From Bacillota bacterium (GTDB lineage Bacteria > Bacillota > UBA994), in contig QLUS01000039.1 of assembly GCA_018725535.1 (NCBI GenBank), forward strand, positions 1-12,575: 12,575 nt of DNA. The letters are read 5' to 3'. The translations under genes were made by a program, and so were the position numbers. The notes beneath the pieces were generated by a model. That model saw nothing but the letters and a program-made list of their open reading frames with translations, ran no database searches and had not been told where the DNA came from. Shown here in pieces: positions 1-6,859 of the stretch. Positions within the stretch are counted from its first letter, which is position 1, and each line of letters begins with the position of its first letter.

Positions 1-1833
1 ATCCTCAGTCATCATTACGGTGTACGGCCGGCGATGCACATTGACACGCTCTCGATGGCGCGAGTGATTGATGGGCCGAAGGCGGGTAATAGCCTCTATG
101 ATCTATGCCTGCGTCATGGTATTGGCACTAAAGGCGATTTCGTTACATATGCCAAGGGCAAGCGCCTGGCGGACTTTTCGCGGGATGAACTGCATCAGTA
201 CGGTCAGTACTGCTGCAATGACGTTGACCGGACGTATGACCTCGCGCAGAAGTTCCTCCCTCTTTTGCCGGCCGACGAATTGAAATTGATTGACCTTACG
301 ATCCGTATGTTCACTGAACCCGTGTTCGTGGGCGATGTAGAGAAGCTTCAAGGGGCGGTGGCATCGGAGCGGCAACGTAAGATCGAGTTACTACGGCGGA
401 TAGGTATGGAGTGCACCGCCTGCCACGGGCATGGCACTACACCCAATCTATTTAACGAACCGGCTACAATGTGCAAGACGTGCGGGGGGCTTGGTGTGGA
501 CAAGAAGCCCGTGGGCTCGAACGAGCAGTTTGCTGCTCTCTTGCGCGGCCTTGGAGTTGAACCCGAAACTAAGCCGAGTCCTACAAGCGGCGAGCCAATA
601 TATGCCTTCGCCCGCACGGATGGCTTTATGCAGTCTTGTCTTGAAGATCCTGATGAAGAAGTGCGGTTTCTCGCGGAGGCTCGGATCGGGGTCAAGTCGA
701 ACATCATCGAGACGCGGGCACAGCGATTCCTGAGTAGCGCTTCTCGGGGTCCGATGCCGATCTACCTCTCTCACGCCGGCGCACACACCTTGCGCCCGAG
801 CGGTGGGGATAGTATGAACTTTCTCAACATGAGTAACGAGATTGGGGGCGCGCCGCGCCCCGAGATGGCAGTGTTGAAGCAGTCTATTCAGGTACCACCT
901 GGGTTCAAAATCGTTGCGGCAGATTCGGCGCAGGGCGAGGTCCGCATCCTCGCCTGGCTCGCTGGCCAGCACGATCTCCTCACAGCCTTCATGCAGGGAC
1001 GTGATGTATACAACGAATTTGCGACCGAAGTTTATGGGCGCCCGATTGACCGCAAACGGGTGAAGGCGGACTACACTCCCGGGTTCGTGGGGAAGGTTTG
1101 CATCTTATCCTTTGGCTTCGGTGCTGGCTGGTTCTCGGCCGCGCAGACATTCCTGAAGGGAGCCCTCGGCGCCCCGCCGATCCAGTTCAAACAGGCGGAC
1201 ATGGAAGCTCTCGGTGTTGACCCGAGCCCATTTTTGAATAGCCCATACAAGGTCGCCCAGGTCGAGGCCATGCCCTCTCGCTTGGAGCTGACTGATCGGC
1301 TGATTCACTGCCTTGTCTCGGAGGCTCTTGTCCAGCGATACCGGAGGAAGTATCAGGCCATTACCGGCAAGTACGGTTTCTGGGGTCAGATGGAGCAAGT
1401 CATCAATGCCATGATCGATGGGCGCGAGATGACCTTCGGCGCGCACGGCGTATTCCGCACGGCGAAAGAGCGTATCCACGGGCCAACGGGACTGTGGCTG
1501 GACTACCGCGGTATCGGGCGCGATTCAGACGGCGAGGCTACGTACTGGGATGGGCGCAAGCGCACTAAGATTTATGGCTCGCTTTTGACTGAGAACATTG
1601 CACAGCACACCCACCGACTGATTGTTTCGGAGCAAATGTTGGAGATTGCTGACACGGGGATCAAGATCGCGCTCTGGCCGTACGATGAGGTAGTTTGTGT
1701 CGTCCCCGAGACGGCAGCGGAACTTTCTTTACAATTTATGGTCAGTGTGATGAAGCAAGCCCCCGCCTGGGCGCCGGGGCTCTTCCTAGCAGCCGAGGGG
1801 GGCATAGGAGTAACCTACGCGGGAGTGAAATGA
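1..1833 (+). CDS. Family A DNA polymerase with 3'-5' exonuclease domain, 5'-truncated by window edge
   Basis: Replicative DNA polymerase of the Pol I type, the likely phage replicase. The frame is open from base 1 with no stop, so the gene starts upstream; the ATG at 34 is probably internal. About 610 residues are visible. The Exo III motif YxxxD is seen (Tyr codon 208, Asp codon 220); the Exo I Asp-x-Glu lies outside the window. Two CxxCxGxG-type motifs (Cys codons 412, 421, 472, 481) form a probable zinc module between the exonuclease and polymerase parts. Polymerase motif A reads DSAQGEVR (Asp codon 922), motif B GKVCILSFGFG (Lys codon 1093), motif C YDE (Asp codon 1684). The catalytic Asp, Lys and Asp-Glu are kept, so it should be active. 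Leu replaces E. coli Phe762, Phe replaces Tyr766, Gly replaces Arg754 and Tyr replaces His881. Its stop overlaps the next start (ATGA). The family is secure; the biochemical effect of the substitutions is inferred. Confidence 0.95.
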   Translation: MLSHHYGVRPAMHIDTLSMARVIDGPKAGNSLYDLCLRHGIGTKGDFVTYAKGKRLADFSRDELHQYGQYCCNDVDRTYDLAQKFLPLLPADELKLIDLTIRMFTEPVFVGDVEKLQGAVASERQRKIELLRRIGMECTACHGHGTTPNLFNEPATMCKTCGGLGVDKKPVGSNEQFAALLRGLGVEPETKPSPTSGEPIYAFARTDGFMQSCLEDPDEEVRFLAEARIGVKSNIIETRAQRFLSSASRGPMPIYLSHAGAHTLRPSGGDSMNFLNMSNEIGGAPRPEMAVLKQSIQVPPGFKIVAADSAQGEVRILAWLAGQHDLLTAFMQGRDVYNEFATEVYGRPIDRKRVKADYTPGFVGKVCILSFGFGAGWFSAAQTFLKGALGAPPIQFKQADMEALGVDPSPFLNSPYKVAQVEAMPSRLELTDRLIHCLVSEALVQRYRRKYQAITGKYGFWGQMEQVINAMIDGREMTFGAHGVFRTAKERIHGPTGLWLDYRGIGRDSDGEATYWDGRKRTKIYGSLLTENIAQHTHRLIVSEQMLEIADTGIKIALWPYDEVVCVVPETAAELSLQFMVSVMKQAPAWAPGLFLAAEGGIGVTYAGVK

Positions 1834-2156
1834 CAAAACTAAAGGTCTATATCGCTGGCCCGTACACCAAGGGCGATGTAGTGGCGAACGTGCGCGCGGC
1901 TATCATGGCTGGTGATAAGGTCTTCCGTGCTGGATACACACCTTTCATCCCGCACATGAACATGATCTGGCACTTCCTGCACCCTGCTGATGCGCAGCAG
2001 TGGTACGATTGGGACTTGGAGTGGTTACCTCTATGCCAAGCGTTGATCCGCATCCCTGGCGACTCCCTTGGCGCCGACAAGGAAGTGATTCGAGCGGGTG
2101 AGCTAAGGATACCAGTCTACTACAGTGTGGAGCATTTCTTGAAGGTAATGCGATGA
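1830..2156 (+). CDS. DUF4406 / nucleoside 2-deoxyribosyltransferase-like protein
   Basis: A 108-residue protein that looks like a compact phage relative of the nucleoside 2-deoxyribosyltransferase fold (DUF4406). The N-terminus has the strand-turn YIAGPY (residues 7-12), followed by an Asn-Val-Arg helix, a GYTPFIPH segment and a tryptophan-rich DLEWLPLCQA region. Near residues 78-85 is the DSLGADKE motif, where Glu85 occupies the place of the catalytic Glu in the deoxyribosyltransferase family. True members swap or hydrolyse the base of deoxynucleosides; whether this one does is not known. The start at 1830 is chosen over an in-frame ATG at 1695, because it overlaps the polymerase stop as ATGA, has GGGAG six bases upstream, and begins exactly at the conserved domain. 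It lies between the polymerase and dNMP kinase, which fits nucleotide salvage or base exchange. Confidence 0.88.
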   Translation: MTKLKVYIAGPYTKGDVVANVRAAIMAGDKVFRAGYTPFIPHMNMIWHFLHPADAQQWYDWDLEWLPLCQALIRIPGDSLGADKEVIRAGELRIPVYYSVEHFLKVMR

Positions 2157-2830
2157 TCATTCTCGGCTTGGCTGGTGCTGCGGGTGTTGGTAAAGATACC
2201 GTGGCAGATTATCTTGTCGAGCGTTACGGGTTTGTGAAGTTCGCGTTCTCGGATGCACTTTATGCGGAAGTCCAACAAGCTTACAATCTTCCAGATCAAG
2301 CGCTTCTCCGCGACCGGGCAACGAAAGCATTCCCACAAAGGCGTTTGGACTTAACGCGGTGCGAAGATCACGCCTTTTTTGAGTTGTCGGTTTTGAAGCT
2401 ATGCGCCTTGGGTACTTACTACCCTTCCCCCCGCCAGATTCTCCAGTGGTGGGGCACTGACTACCGCCGGGCACAAGACCCGGACTATTGGGTACGGCGC
2501 GCCGCCGACTCGATCTGGCAGGTGCAAAGCATCCGTTACCCAGAGCAGCGACCCATGAGCTTCGTCGAGTGTGGGACTCGGTTCGAAAATGAGCGGGCGT
2601 GGATACGTTCCGAGTACCATCATGGTAACATCTGGCATATTCACAATAGTCGCGTTGCTTCTGCTGACCCGCACGTCTCCGCGCAGCTCTTACCAGTCCT
2701 CGATGGTGAGCGTGAGCTATGGAACAACGATACGATCGAGCGCTTGCATCGCGGTGTTGATCTCTTGATGACCACTAGCGCGCGATTCGTTCGCGTAGAA
2801 CCCATGTTACCCAACGAGGCCTCCTCATGA
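2153..2830 (+). CDS. Deoxynucleoside monophosphate kinase
   Basis: A 225-residue P-loop kinase that should phosphorylate dNMPs to dNDPs with ATP, feeding phage DNA synthesis. The Walker A loop is GAAGVGKDT (residues 8-16). The segment SPRQILQWWGTDYRR followed by DPDYWV is characteristic of phage dNMP kinases related to T4 gene 1, and the C-terminal LDGERELWNNDTIERLH stretch is also shared by that group. In T4-like systems such kinases accept modified as well as normal dNMPs; the base specificity here cannot be read from sequence. The start overlaps the previous stop as ATGA and its own stop overlaps the next start, so it sits inside a translationally coupled set with the polymerase and the DUF4406 protein. 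Length is normal for the family and no defects are visible. Confidence 0.92.
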   Translation: MIILGLAGAAGVGKDTVADYLVERYGFVKFAFSDALYAEVQQAYNLPDQALLRDRATKAFPQRRLDLTRCEDHAFFELSVLKLCALGTYYPSPRQILQWWGTDYRRAQDPDYWVRRAADSIWQVQSIRYPEQRPMSFVECGTRFENERAWIRSEYHHGNIWHIHNSRVASADPHVSAQLLPVLDGERELWNNDTIERLHRGVDLLMTTSARFVRVEPMLPNEASS

Positions 2831-4047
2831 CAGTCGTTTCCGAGTCAGCGCTACGTGAGACTCTCGATGAGCTCATCCGCTGCGGGGGGAACAAAGCCCA
2901 AGCCGCGAAGTTATTAAAGCTGCCTGAGATGACTTTCAAGAACCGTTTGGCACAAGCGGAGGTGCGCGGCATTAAGCCTAGCAAGGGGATTGTAGATCCG
3001 AACGACCTAGCGAGCTTGCGCGGGCAGATCAAACGGCTGGAAACAGAGCTGCGCTCCCAAGAGAAGCAAACCGAAGAGACGGCGCTTATCAAAGAGGTGA
3101 TCGGCAACTTAGCACGACAAGTTGAGGCGCTGGATCCGCCACAGTGGTTGATTCGACCTAGCACGAAGCTTTCCGCGCCGGGCGTTCCAACGCTCTTCTT
3201 GTCAGACCTCCACTGGGGCGAGCGCGTCTTTTCCTCGCAGATAAACGGGGTGAATGAGTACTCTCTGCGTATAGCCCACGAGCGCATGGAAACCTGCATC
3301 GAATCTGCTATTCACCTGTTGGGGATTATTAGTCCTCGATTTGATTACCCTGGAATCGTGCTTCCACTCGGAGGGGATATGATTTCAGGCAATATCCACG
3401 AAGAACTGACTGCGACGAACGAACTTAATTCCATGCCGACAGTGCTTGACTTGTACGGCGTGCTTGTTGGTGTAATTACCAGCTTGGCGGATAAGCTCGG
3501 CGCTGTGTTTTTGCCCTGTGTCTCGGGTAATCACGGCCGAGATACGACAAAGATTTGGGCTAAAGACCGCCACGCTACATCGTTTGATTGGCTGATGTAT
3601 CGGTTCTTGGCAAAGCGTTTTGAGGCAGATAAGCGGATTACATTTTTCATTCCCGACGGGTCGGATGCGTATTACAAAGTCTATGATCACGCATATCTCT
3701 TGACTCATGGAGACCAGTTTCGCGGCGGCGACGGCGTGATCGGGGTCATGGGACCAATCATCCGCGGCGATCACAAAAAACGCTCGCGCAATGCCCAGAT
3801 CGACATGGACTACGCCACGATGATAATGGGGCACTTCCACCAGTACGTGCATCACGGGCGCTTTATCATCAACGGCTCACTAAAAGGTTATGACGAATAT
3901 GCCTATGCAAACAACTTCCCTTTTGAGCCCCCGCAACAGGCCCTTTGGCTCACGCATCCTAAGTATAAAATCACGTATCGGATGCCGGTTTACGTTGACC
4001 GTCGGCGCGAGCCGCTAAAGACCTCATGGGTGAGTGTGCCGAAATGA
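2827..4047 (+). CDS. Calcineurin-like metallophosphoesterase with N-terminal helix-turn-helix
   Basis: A 406-residue two-part protein. Residues about 8-50 resemble a Fis-type helix-turn-helix (GGNKAQAAKLLKLPEMTFKN). A charged, probably coiled-coil linker follows (about 60-103). The C-terminal part is a complete calcineurin-like phosphoesterase: Asp127-Leu-His129, Gly-Asp184, Gly-Asn235-His236, His294, and Gly-His336-Phe-His338, the usual ligands for two metal ions. Relatives include nucleases such as SbcD/Mre11 and protein or nucleotide phosphatases. With a DNA-binding domain attached and replication neighbours, a DNA end-processing or nuclease role is the best guess, but the substrate is not shown. 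The start is ATGA-coupled to the dNMP kinase with GAGG upstream, and the stop overlaps the nuclease gene that follows. The fold is secure; the function is inferred. Confidence 0.9.
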   Translation: MTVVSESALRETLDELIRCGGNKAQAAKLLKLPEMTFKNRLAQAEVRGIKPSKGIVDPNDLASLRGQIKRLETELRSQEKQTEETALIKEVIGNLARQVEALDPPQWLIRPSTKLSAPGVPTLFLSDLHWGERVFSSQINGVNEYSLRIAHERMETCIESAIHLLGIISPRFDYPGIVLPLGGDMISGNIHEELTATNELNSMPTVLDLYGVLVGVITSLADKLGAVFLPCVSGNHGRDTTKIWAKDRHATSFDWLMYRFLAKRFEADKRITFFIPDGSDAYYKVYDHAYLLTHGDQFRGGDGVIGVMGPIIRGDHKKRSRNAQIDMDYATMIMGHFHQYVHHGRFIINGSLKGYDEYAYANNFPFEPPQQALWLTHPKYKITYRMPVYVDRRREPLKTSWVSVPK

Positions 4048-4742
4048 CAGCTCTTTTCCTCCCCTGGTCCCACAGCCGGCTCAAGACCTACCTCGCTTGC
4101 CCCAAACAGTTGTACCACACCCAAGTCGCCGAGCGGGGGCGCCCTGAGCGTATTGAGTTCGTGCAAACCCAGGCGATGAAGGACGGCAACGAGATCGACG
4201 AGGCGCTGACCGCGCGCATCAGCGGGGCGCCTCTGCCGCCTAAATTTGCACAGTGGGAAGGCGTGGCTCAAGTCGTGCTTGATGCGCCGGGGATCAAGTT
4301 TACACAGATGAAACTCGCGTTGGACCAAGCCTTCACGCCGTGCGGCTACACGGACTGGGACAAGGCGTGGGTGCGGGTGATCTACGATATCGCTGTCATT
4401 GACGGCGACCGCGGGTTCCTGGGCGACTGGAAGAACGGCATGATTTGGCCGGACGAAGCCCAGCTCCGCCTGTTCGCCGCCGTGGGATTTCATCAGTTTC
4501 CTGAAGTCGAGACCTTTCACACGTCGTACATCTGGCTCAAACACGGCAGCACCAGTGACAACACGTACCACCGGACGGAGTTGCCCGATCTGTGGCAGAC
4601 TTTCCTTCCAGATGTAGAGCGCATGCAGGTGAGTTACCAAGCGGACCACTGGCCCGCCACCCCGTCAAAGCAGGCGTGCAAGTGGTGCGCTGTCAACCGC
4701 GTGGGGGCTTGTTCTGTAGCGGCCGTGAGGTTCGGGGGGTGA
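4044..4742 (+). CDS. Cas4/RecB-like PD-(D/E)XK nuclease with probable Fe-S cluster
   Basis: A 232-residue nuclease of the PD-(D/E)XK superfamily, most like phage Cas4/RecB-type exonucleases. The N-terminus has the SHSRLKTYLACPKQ signature, with Cys19. The active site is visible as IYDIAVID (Asp115) followed by GDWKNG (Asp128, Lys130), then a QLRLFA helix beginning at Gln140. The C-terminus has Cys212-x2-Cys215-x7-Cys223. Together with Cys19 this gives the four-cysteine pattern that holds a 4Fe-4S cluster in Cas4 and AddB. The GxxxH motif often found near residue 50 reads GNEID here, so the usual His is absent. Starting at 4044 (ATGA overlap) is preferred over the ATG at 4026, which only adds six residues. 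Likely acts in recombination or DNA end processing. No Cas1, Cas2 or CRISPR array is present, so a CRISPR role is not implied. Confidence 0.87.
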   Translation: MTALFLPWSHSRLKTYLACPKQLYHTQVAERGRPERIEFVQTQAMKDGNEIDEALTARISGAPLPPKFAQWEGVAQVVLDAPGIKFTQMKLALDQAFTPCGYTDWDKAWVRVIYDIAVIDGDRGFLGDWKNGMIWPDEAQLRLFAAVGFHQFPEVETFHTSYIWLKHGSTSDNTYHRTELPDLWQTFLPDVERMQVSYQADHWPATPSKQACKWCAVNRVGACSVAAVRFGG

Positions 4743-4743
4743 G

Positions 4744-4986
4744 ATGGGCACTTCCCACCTTCGCCCGCCCGCGCTCCCAGTCACCGCTCCACGGTGCTTC
4801 GACTCACAGGCCCAGTGGAAGACCTACCGCGCGCTCATGCACACCAGCGGCGGAAACACCCCGGCATCATATTGCCGGGATTGCACACCGGAGTACAGTG
4901 AACAGATGCGTGCCGCGAAGCGCTGTCAGTATCCAAACACGTTTTTCGTGCTGGTCGATGGCGGGGTCGAGGGCCGCCGTCGATAG
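4744..4986 (+). CDS. Small phage zinc-finger-like protein
   Basis: An 80-residue protein with CRDC around residues 44-47 and another Cys in a KRCQYP segment 14 residues on, then a short conserved-looking VDGGVEGRR end. The pattern Cys-x-Asp-Cys-Thr-Pro, Met, Arg-Cys and a closing Val-Glu-Gly recurs in small uncharacterised proteins of replication regions in many phages, as far as I recall, and suggests metal binding. The ligand set seen (three Cys) would need one more residue, perhaps a His from the region around residue 33. The gene starts one base after the nuclease stop, with a weak G-rich ribosome site. Function unknown; DNA or protein binding is only a guess. Confidence 0.75.
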   Translation: MGTSHLRPPALPVTAPRCFDSQAQWKTYRALMHTSGGNTPASYCRDCTPEYSEQMRAAKRCQYPNTFFVLVDGGVEGRRR

Positions 4987-5031
4987 TGAACTTCTTGTCG
5001 TTGGCGAGGTCAACAGAGAGAGGAGGAAAGA

Positions 5032-5670
5032 ATGGATACAATCCCGTTTAGCGTGTTTCCGAAGATCGCCCGTCTGTCTCGCGCCTGCACGGTGACTGAA
5101 AAAATTGACGGCACTAACGCCTGTATCTACATAGGCGAGGATGGACTGTTCCTGACTGGCAGCCGGAACCGCTGGATCACTCCCGAGGATGATAACTTCG
5201 GCTTCTCTCGCTGGGCGCATGAGAACAAAAACGATATTATGAATCTGGGAGCCGGTCTCCATCATGGCGAGTGGTGGGGGTCTGGCATTCAGCGCGGATA
5301 TGGGCTGCCGAAGGGCGAGCGGCGATTCTCGCTGTTCAATACATCCCGATGGGATCTTTTCGAGCTCCGGCCTCTGTGCTGCCAAGTTGTACCCATGTTA
5401 TTCGAGGGCGAGTTTTCGACAATGCAGATAGAACACGAGTTGAATGCGCTTTGTTTGGGGGGGTCGCGGGCCGCCGTAGGTTTCATGGACCCCGAAGGGG
5501 TTGTGGTGTATCACACTGCTGCTGGCATTTCATTCAAGAAGACTATTGAACGTGATGAGGAGCCGAAGACCAGGGCAGTTAAAACCCGACCCAAGAAAAA
5601 CAGGCTGCTAGATGGGCGCCGATCACGTACCCCCGCCGGCTACACGGGGGAAGAGCGGAGGATAAAATGA
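5032..5670 (+). CDS. RNA ligase family nucleotidyltransferase (Rnl2-like, minimal)
   Basis: A 212-residue covalent nucleotidyltransferase that would seal RNA (or DNA) nicks through a lysyl-AMP intermediate. Motif I is EKIDGTNA with the adenylated lysine at residue 24. SRNRWI follows, then GEWWGSGIQRGYG in the motif III region, EGVVVYH as motif IV and SFKKTI as motif V. This set matches the RNA ligase 2-like family. T4 Rnl2 is 334 residues with a C-terminal domain; this protein stops soon after motif V and ends in a strongly basic tail (about residues 175-212), so it is a catalytic core only. A perfect AGGAGG site lies eight bases before the ATG at 5032. The stop is ATGA-coupled to the next small gene. 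It may repair RNAs cut by host defence nucleases; no partner kinase/phosphatase is seen here. Substrate unknown. Confidence 0.87.
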   Translation: MDTIPFSVFPKIARLSRACTVTEKIDGTNACIYIGEDGLFLTGSRNRWITPEDDNFGFSRWAHENKNDIMNLGAGLHHGEWWGSGIQRGYGLPKGERRFSLFNTSRWDLFELRPLCCQVVPMLFEGEFSTMQIEHELNALCLGGSRAAVGFMDPEGVVVYHTAAGISFKKTIERDEEPKTRAVKTRPKKNRLLDGRRSRTPAGYTGEERRIK

Positions 5671-5855
5671 GCCAAGAGCGCAGAGGGGGGTGGGGGACAC
5701 CTTCGACCGTCGGTTCAGTCGTGGGTTTGCGGCCCCTAGAGCCTGTGTATTACCAAGACCCCTGCCCTCATTGTGTCCACCTCCGCCGCTCGTTACGCGA
5801 GGCTCTGGATCGGGTCGCCAACCTTGAACGCACTCAGACTGTGAGGCCGGGATGA
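5667..5855 (+). CDS. Small CxxC protein of unknown function
   Basis: A 62-residue protein, not recognised as a named family. Its N-terminal half is Gly/Pro-rich; the centre has a CPHC motif (around residues 33-36) followed by a charged helix rich in Arg, Leu and Glu that may form a short coiled coil. A single CxxC could bind zinc as a dimer. The ATG overlaps the RNA ligase stop, has a strong GGAGG site, and its stop overlaps the next start. That layout is the main reason to accept it as a gene. Confidence 0.65.
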   Translation: MSQERRGGWGTPSTVGSVVGLRPLEPVYYQDPCPHCVHLRRSLREALDRVANLERTQTVRPG

Positions 5856-6019
5856 AAGCACTGAAAGCTTGGTGGAACAAGCCTCCATGGCAGAGCAACG
5901 TACTGGAGATCATCCTGCATGTATGGGTTACACTGGTTCTTCTCACGCTGGTCGTGGTGGTGTTGACCCTCCCTGTATGGGTGGCACTCGCCGGGGTCAT
6001 TTGGCTGGTGGCACACTAA
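5852..6019 (+). CDS. Small membrane protein, 55 residues
   Basis: A short gene of 55 codons starting with ATG in a 4-base overlap with the preceding stop and ending in TAA. A short basic, Trp-rich N-terminus (MKALKAWWNKPPW) is followed by one long hydrophobic run at about residues 17-40 (Leu/Val-rich) and a second at about 43-54 after a proline. That predicts one or two membrane segments, probably a hairpin. Size and shape resemble small holin-like or inner-membrane proteins of phages, but no lysis genes are next to it, so a holin call would be unsupported. GAGG upstream and the coupled start argue that it is translated. Confidence 0.65.
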   Translation: MKALKAWWNKPPWQSNVLEIILHVWVTLVLLTLVVVVLTLPVWVALAGVIWLVAH

Positions 6020-6047
6020 GAACTGGGGCCGCGGCGAAGGAGGGGAA

Positions 6048-6557
6048 ATGAGCGACATAACAATCGAGACTTGCGAACTAGGGCATCGGTTCGCAAAGCT
6101 GGACTCTCATCCAACGCGGGACGGATTGGCACGATGCCCGCATTGCTTGGTTGCTGGCTTAAATTCCGCGCGCGCCGATCTTGCGGCAGCACACGAAATC
6201 GTCGAAGCTGCAAAAGGATGGCTCGTAGCGTACGAGGAAGAAGTGCGAGACCCGACGGAAACAGCACCCTGTTGGCGCTTGGTTGACGCTGTAGACGCTT
6301 TCAATGCACTTGACAAGGCGAAGGAGGCGAAAACAGGGATGACAAAGCCCATCTCAACTGATCTATCGCAGGACTTAGCTGTAGCGCTCAATCGTTTCAA
6401 TGCTGAGGGTGCGTCGAACACGCCCGACTTCATACTCGCGCAGTTCTTAGTCTCGGCGCTGGCAGCGTGGAATACGGCTGTCCAGCAACGCGAAACTTGG
6501 TATGGTCGAGATGCCAGACCAAGTAGCAGCGAGCCGGTGAGACCACCGAAGTCTTGA
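6048..6557 (+). CDS. Zinc-ribbon protein fused in frame to a second small phage domain
   Basis: A 169-residue reading frame that appears to join two units. Residues 1-97: a zinc-ribbon-like start with TCELGHRF and CPHC (Cys9, His13, then the CxxC at residues 30-33), followed by an Ala-rich helix of the kind seen in small phage proteins. Residues 98-169: a unit starting MTKPIS with ALNRFNAEGASNTPDFILAQ, a motif I recall from stand-alone small phage proteins, where it sits near the start. An AAGGAGG sequence lies at 6321-6327, eleven bases before the internal ATG at 6339. Thus the second unit could also be made on its own. The main ATG at 6048 has a strong AAGGAGG site. Function of both units unknown. 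Either a true fusion or two genes whose separating stop codon is lost. Confidence 0.75.
   Translation: MSDITIETCELGHRFAKLDSHPTRDGLARCPHCLVAGLNSARADLAAAHEIVEAAKGWLVAYEEEVRDPTETAPCWRLVDAVDAFNALDKAKEAKTGMTKPISTDLSQDLAVALNRFNAEGASNTPDFILAQFLVSALAAWNTAVQQRETWYGRDARPSSSEPVRPPKS
6321..6341 (+). promoter_or_regulatory. Candidate internal ribosome binding site and start codon
   Basis: AAGGAGG at 6321-6327 followed after eleven bases by an in-frame ATG at 6339, inside the 6048-6557 gene and exactly where its second domain begins. The spacing is at the long end of the useful range. It could give a separate 72-residue protein, or be a remnant of once separate genes. Confidence 0.4.
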
Positions 6558-6567
6558 AGGAGGGGGA

Positions 6568-6849
6568 GTGAGCAGCACAAGACGCGGAGAGATTCCAGAC
6601 GAAGATTTGCTGGACGAGATCGAGCGCCTCCAGGCCGAGCTTGCGGAGTGCCGTGAGCGCGAGCGCCAGGCCATCGACTACGCCACCAAACTCGCGGTGA
6701 ACCTGCATCGCCGCCACTACTATCCAACCGCGTTCGACTGGGAGCCCCTGCCGGACGTGCTCGGCCTGCTAACGCAGATCGACCACATGACGGGCGCACT
6801 GTGGCGCATGGATGGGCTGAGCGGCGCGCGCGGCACAGCAAAGGAGTGA
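6568..6849 (+). CDS. Coiled-coil phage protein of unknown function, GTG start
   Basis: A 93-residue protein. Residues about 10-45 are rich in Glu, Arg, Leu and Ala (DEIERLQAELAECRER) and predict a coiled coil. The second half has an aromatic YYPTAFDWEPLPDVLG stretch and LLTQIDHMTGAL, a pattern I recall from small proteins in phage early regions, without a known function. The GTG at 6568 is taken as start because AGGAGG lies four bases upstream and the residues match the beginning of the helix; no ATG is available nearby. It lies ten bases after the previous stop. The N-terminal coiled coil suggests self-association or a protein partner. Confidence 0.72.
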   Translation: MSSTRRGEIPDEDLLDEIERLQAELAECRERERQAIDYATKLAVNLHRRHYYPTAFDWEPLPDVLGLLTQIDHMTGALWRMDGLSGARGTAKE

Positions 6850-6859
6850 GGTAGACGCA

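Noticed and set aside
412..501. A DnaJ-type chaperone domain.
   Set aside because: No J domain is present; the zinc-type motifs are embedded in a family A DNA polymerase.
1695..1829. Longer N-terminus for the DUF4406 protein.
   Set aside because: The extension lies wholly inside the polymerase gene, has no conserved features, and the ATGA-coupled ATG at 1830 begins exactly at the domain.
4592..5095. A 167-codon + strand frame spanning the end of the Cas4-like gene and the next small gene.
   Set aside because: It overlaps three better supported genes and its product is low-complexity Arg/Ser/Ala-rich sequence with no ribosome site.
5630..5650. A 6-bp GC stem with 9-base loop near the end of the RNA ligase gene, considered as a terminator.
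   Set aside because: No T-run follows, it lies within coding sequence and the next gene is coupled by ATGA, so termination there is unlikely.
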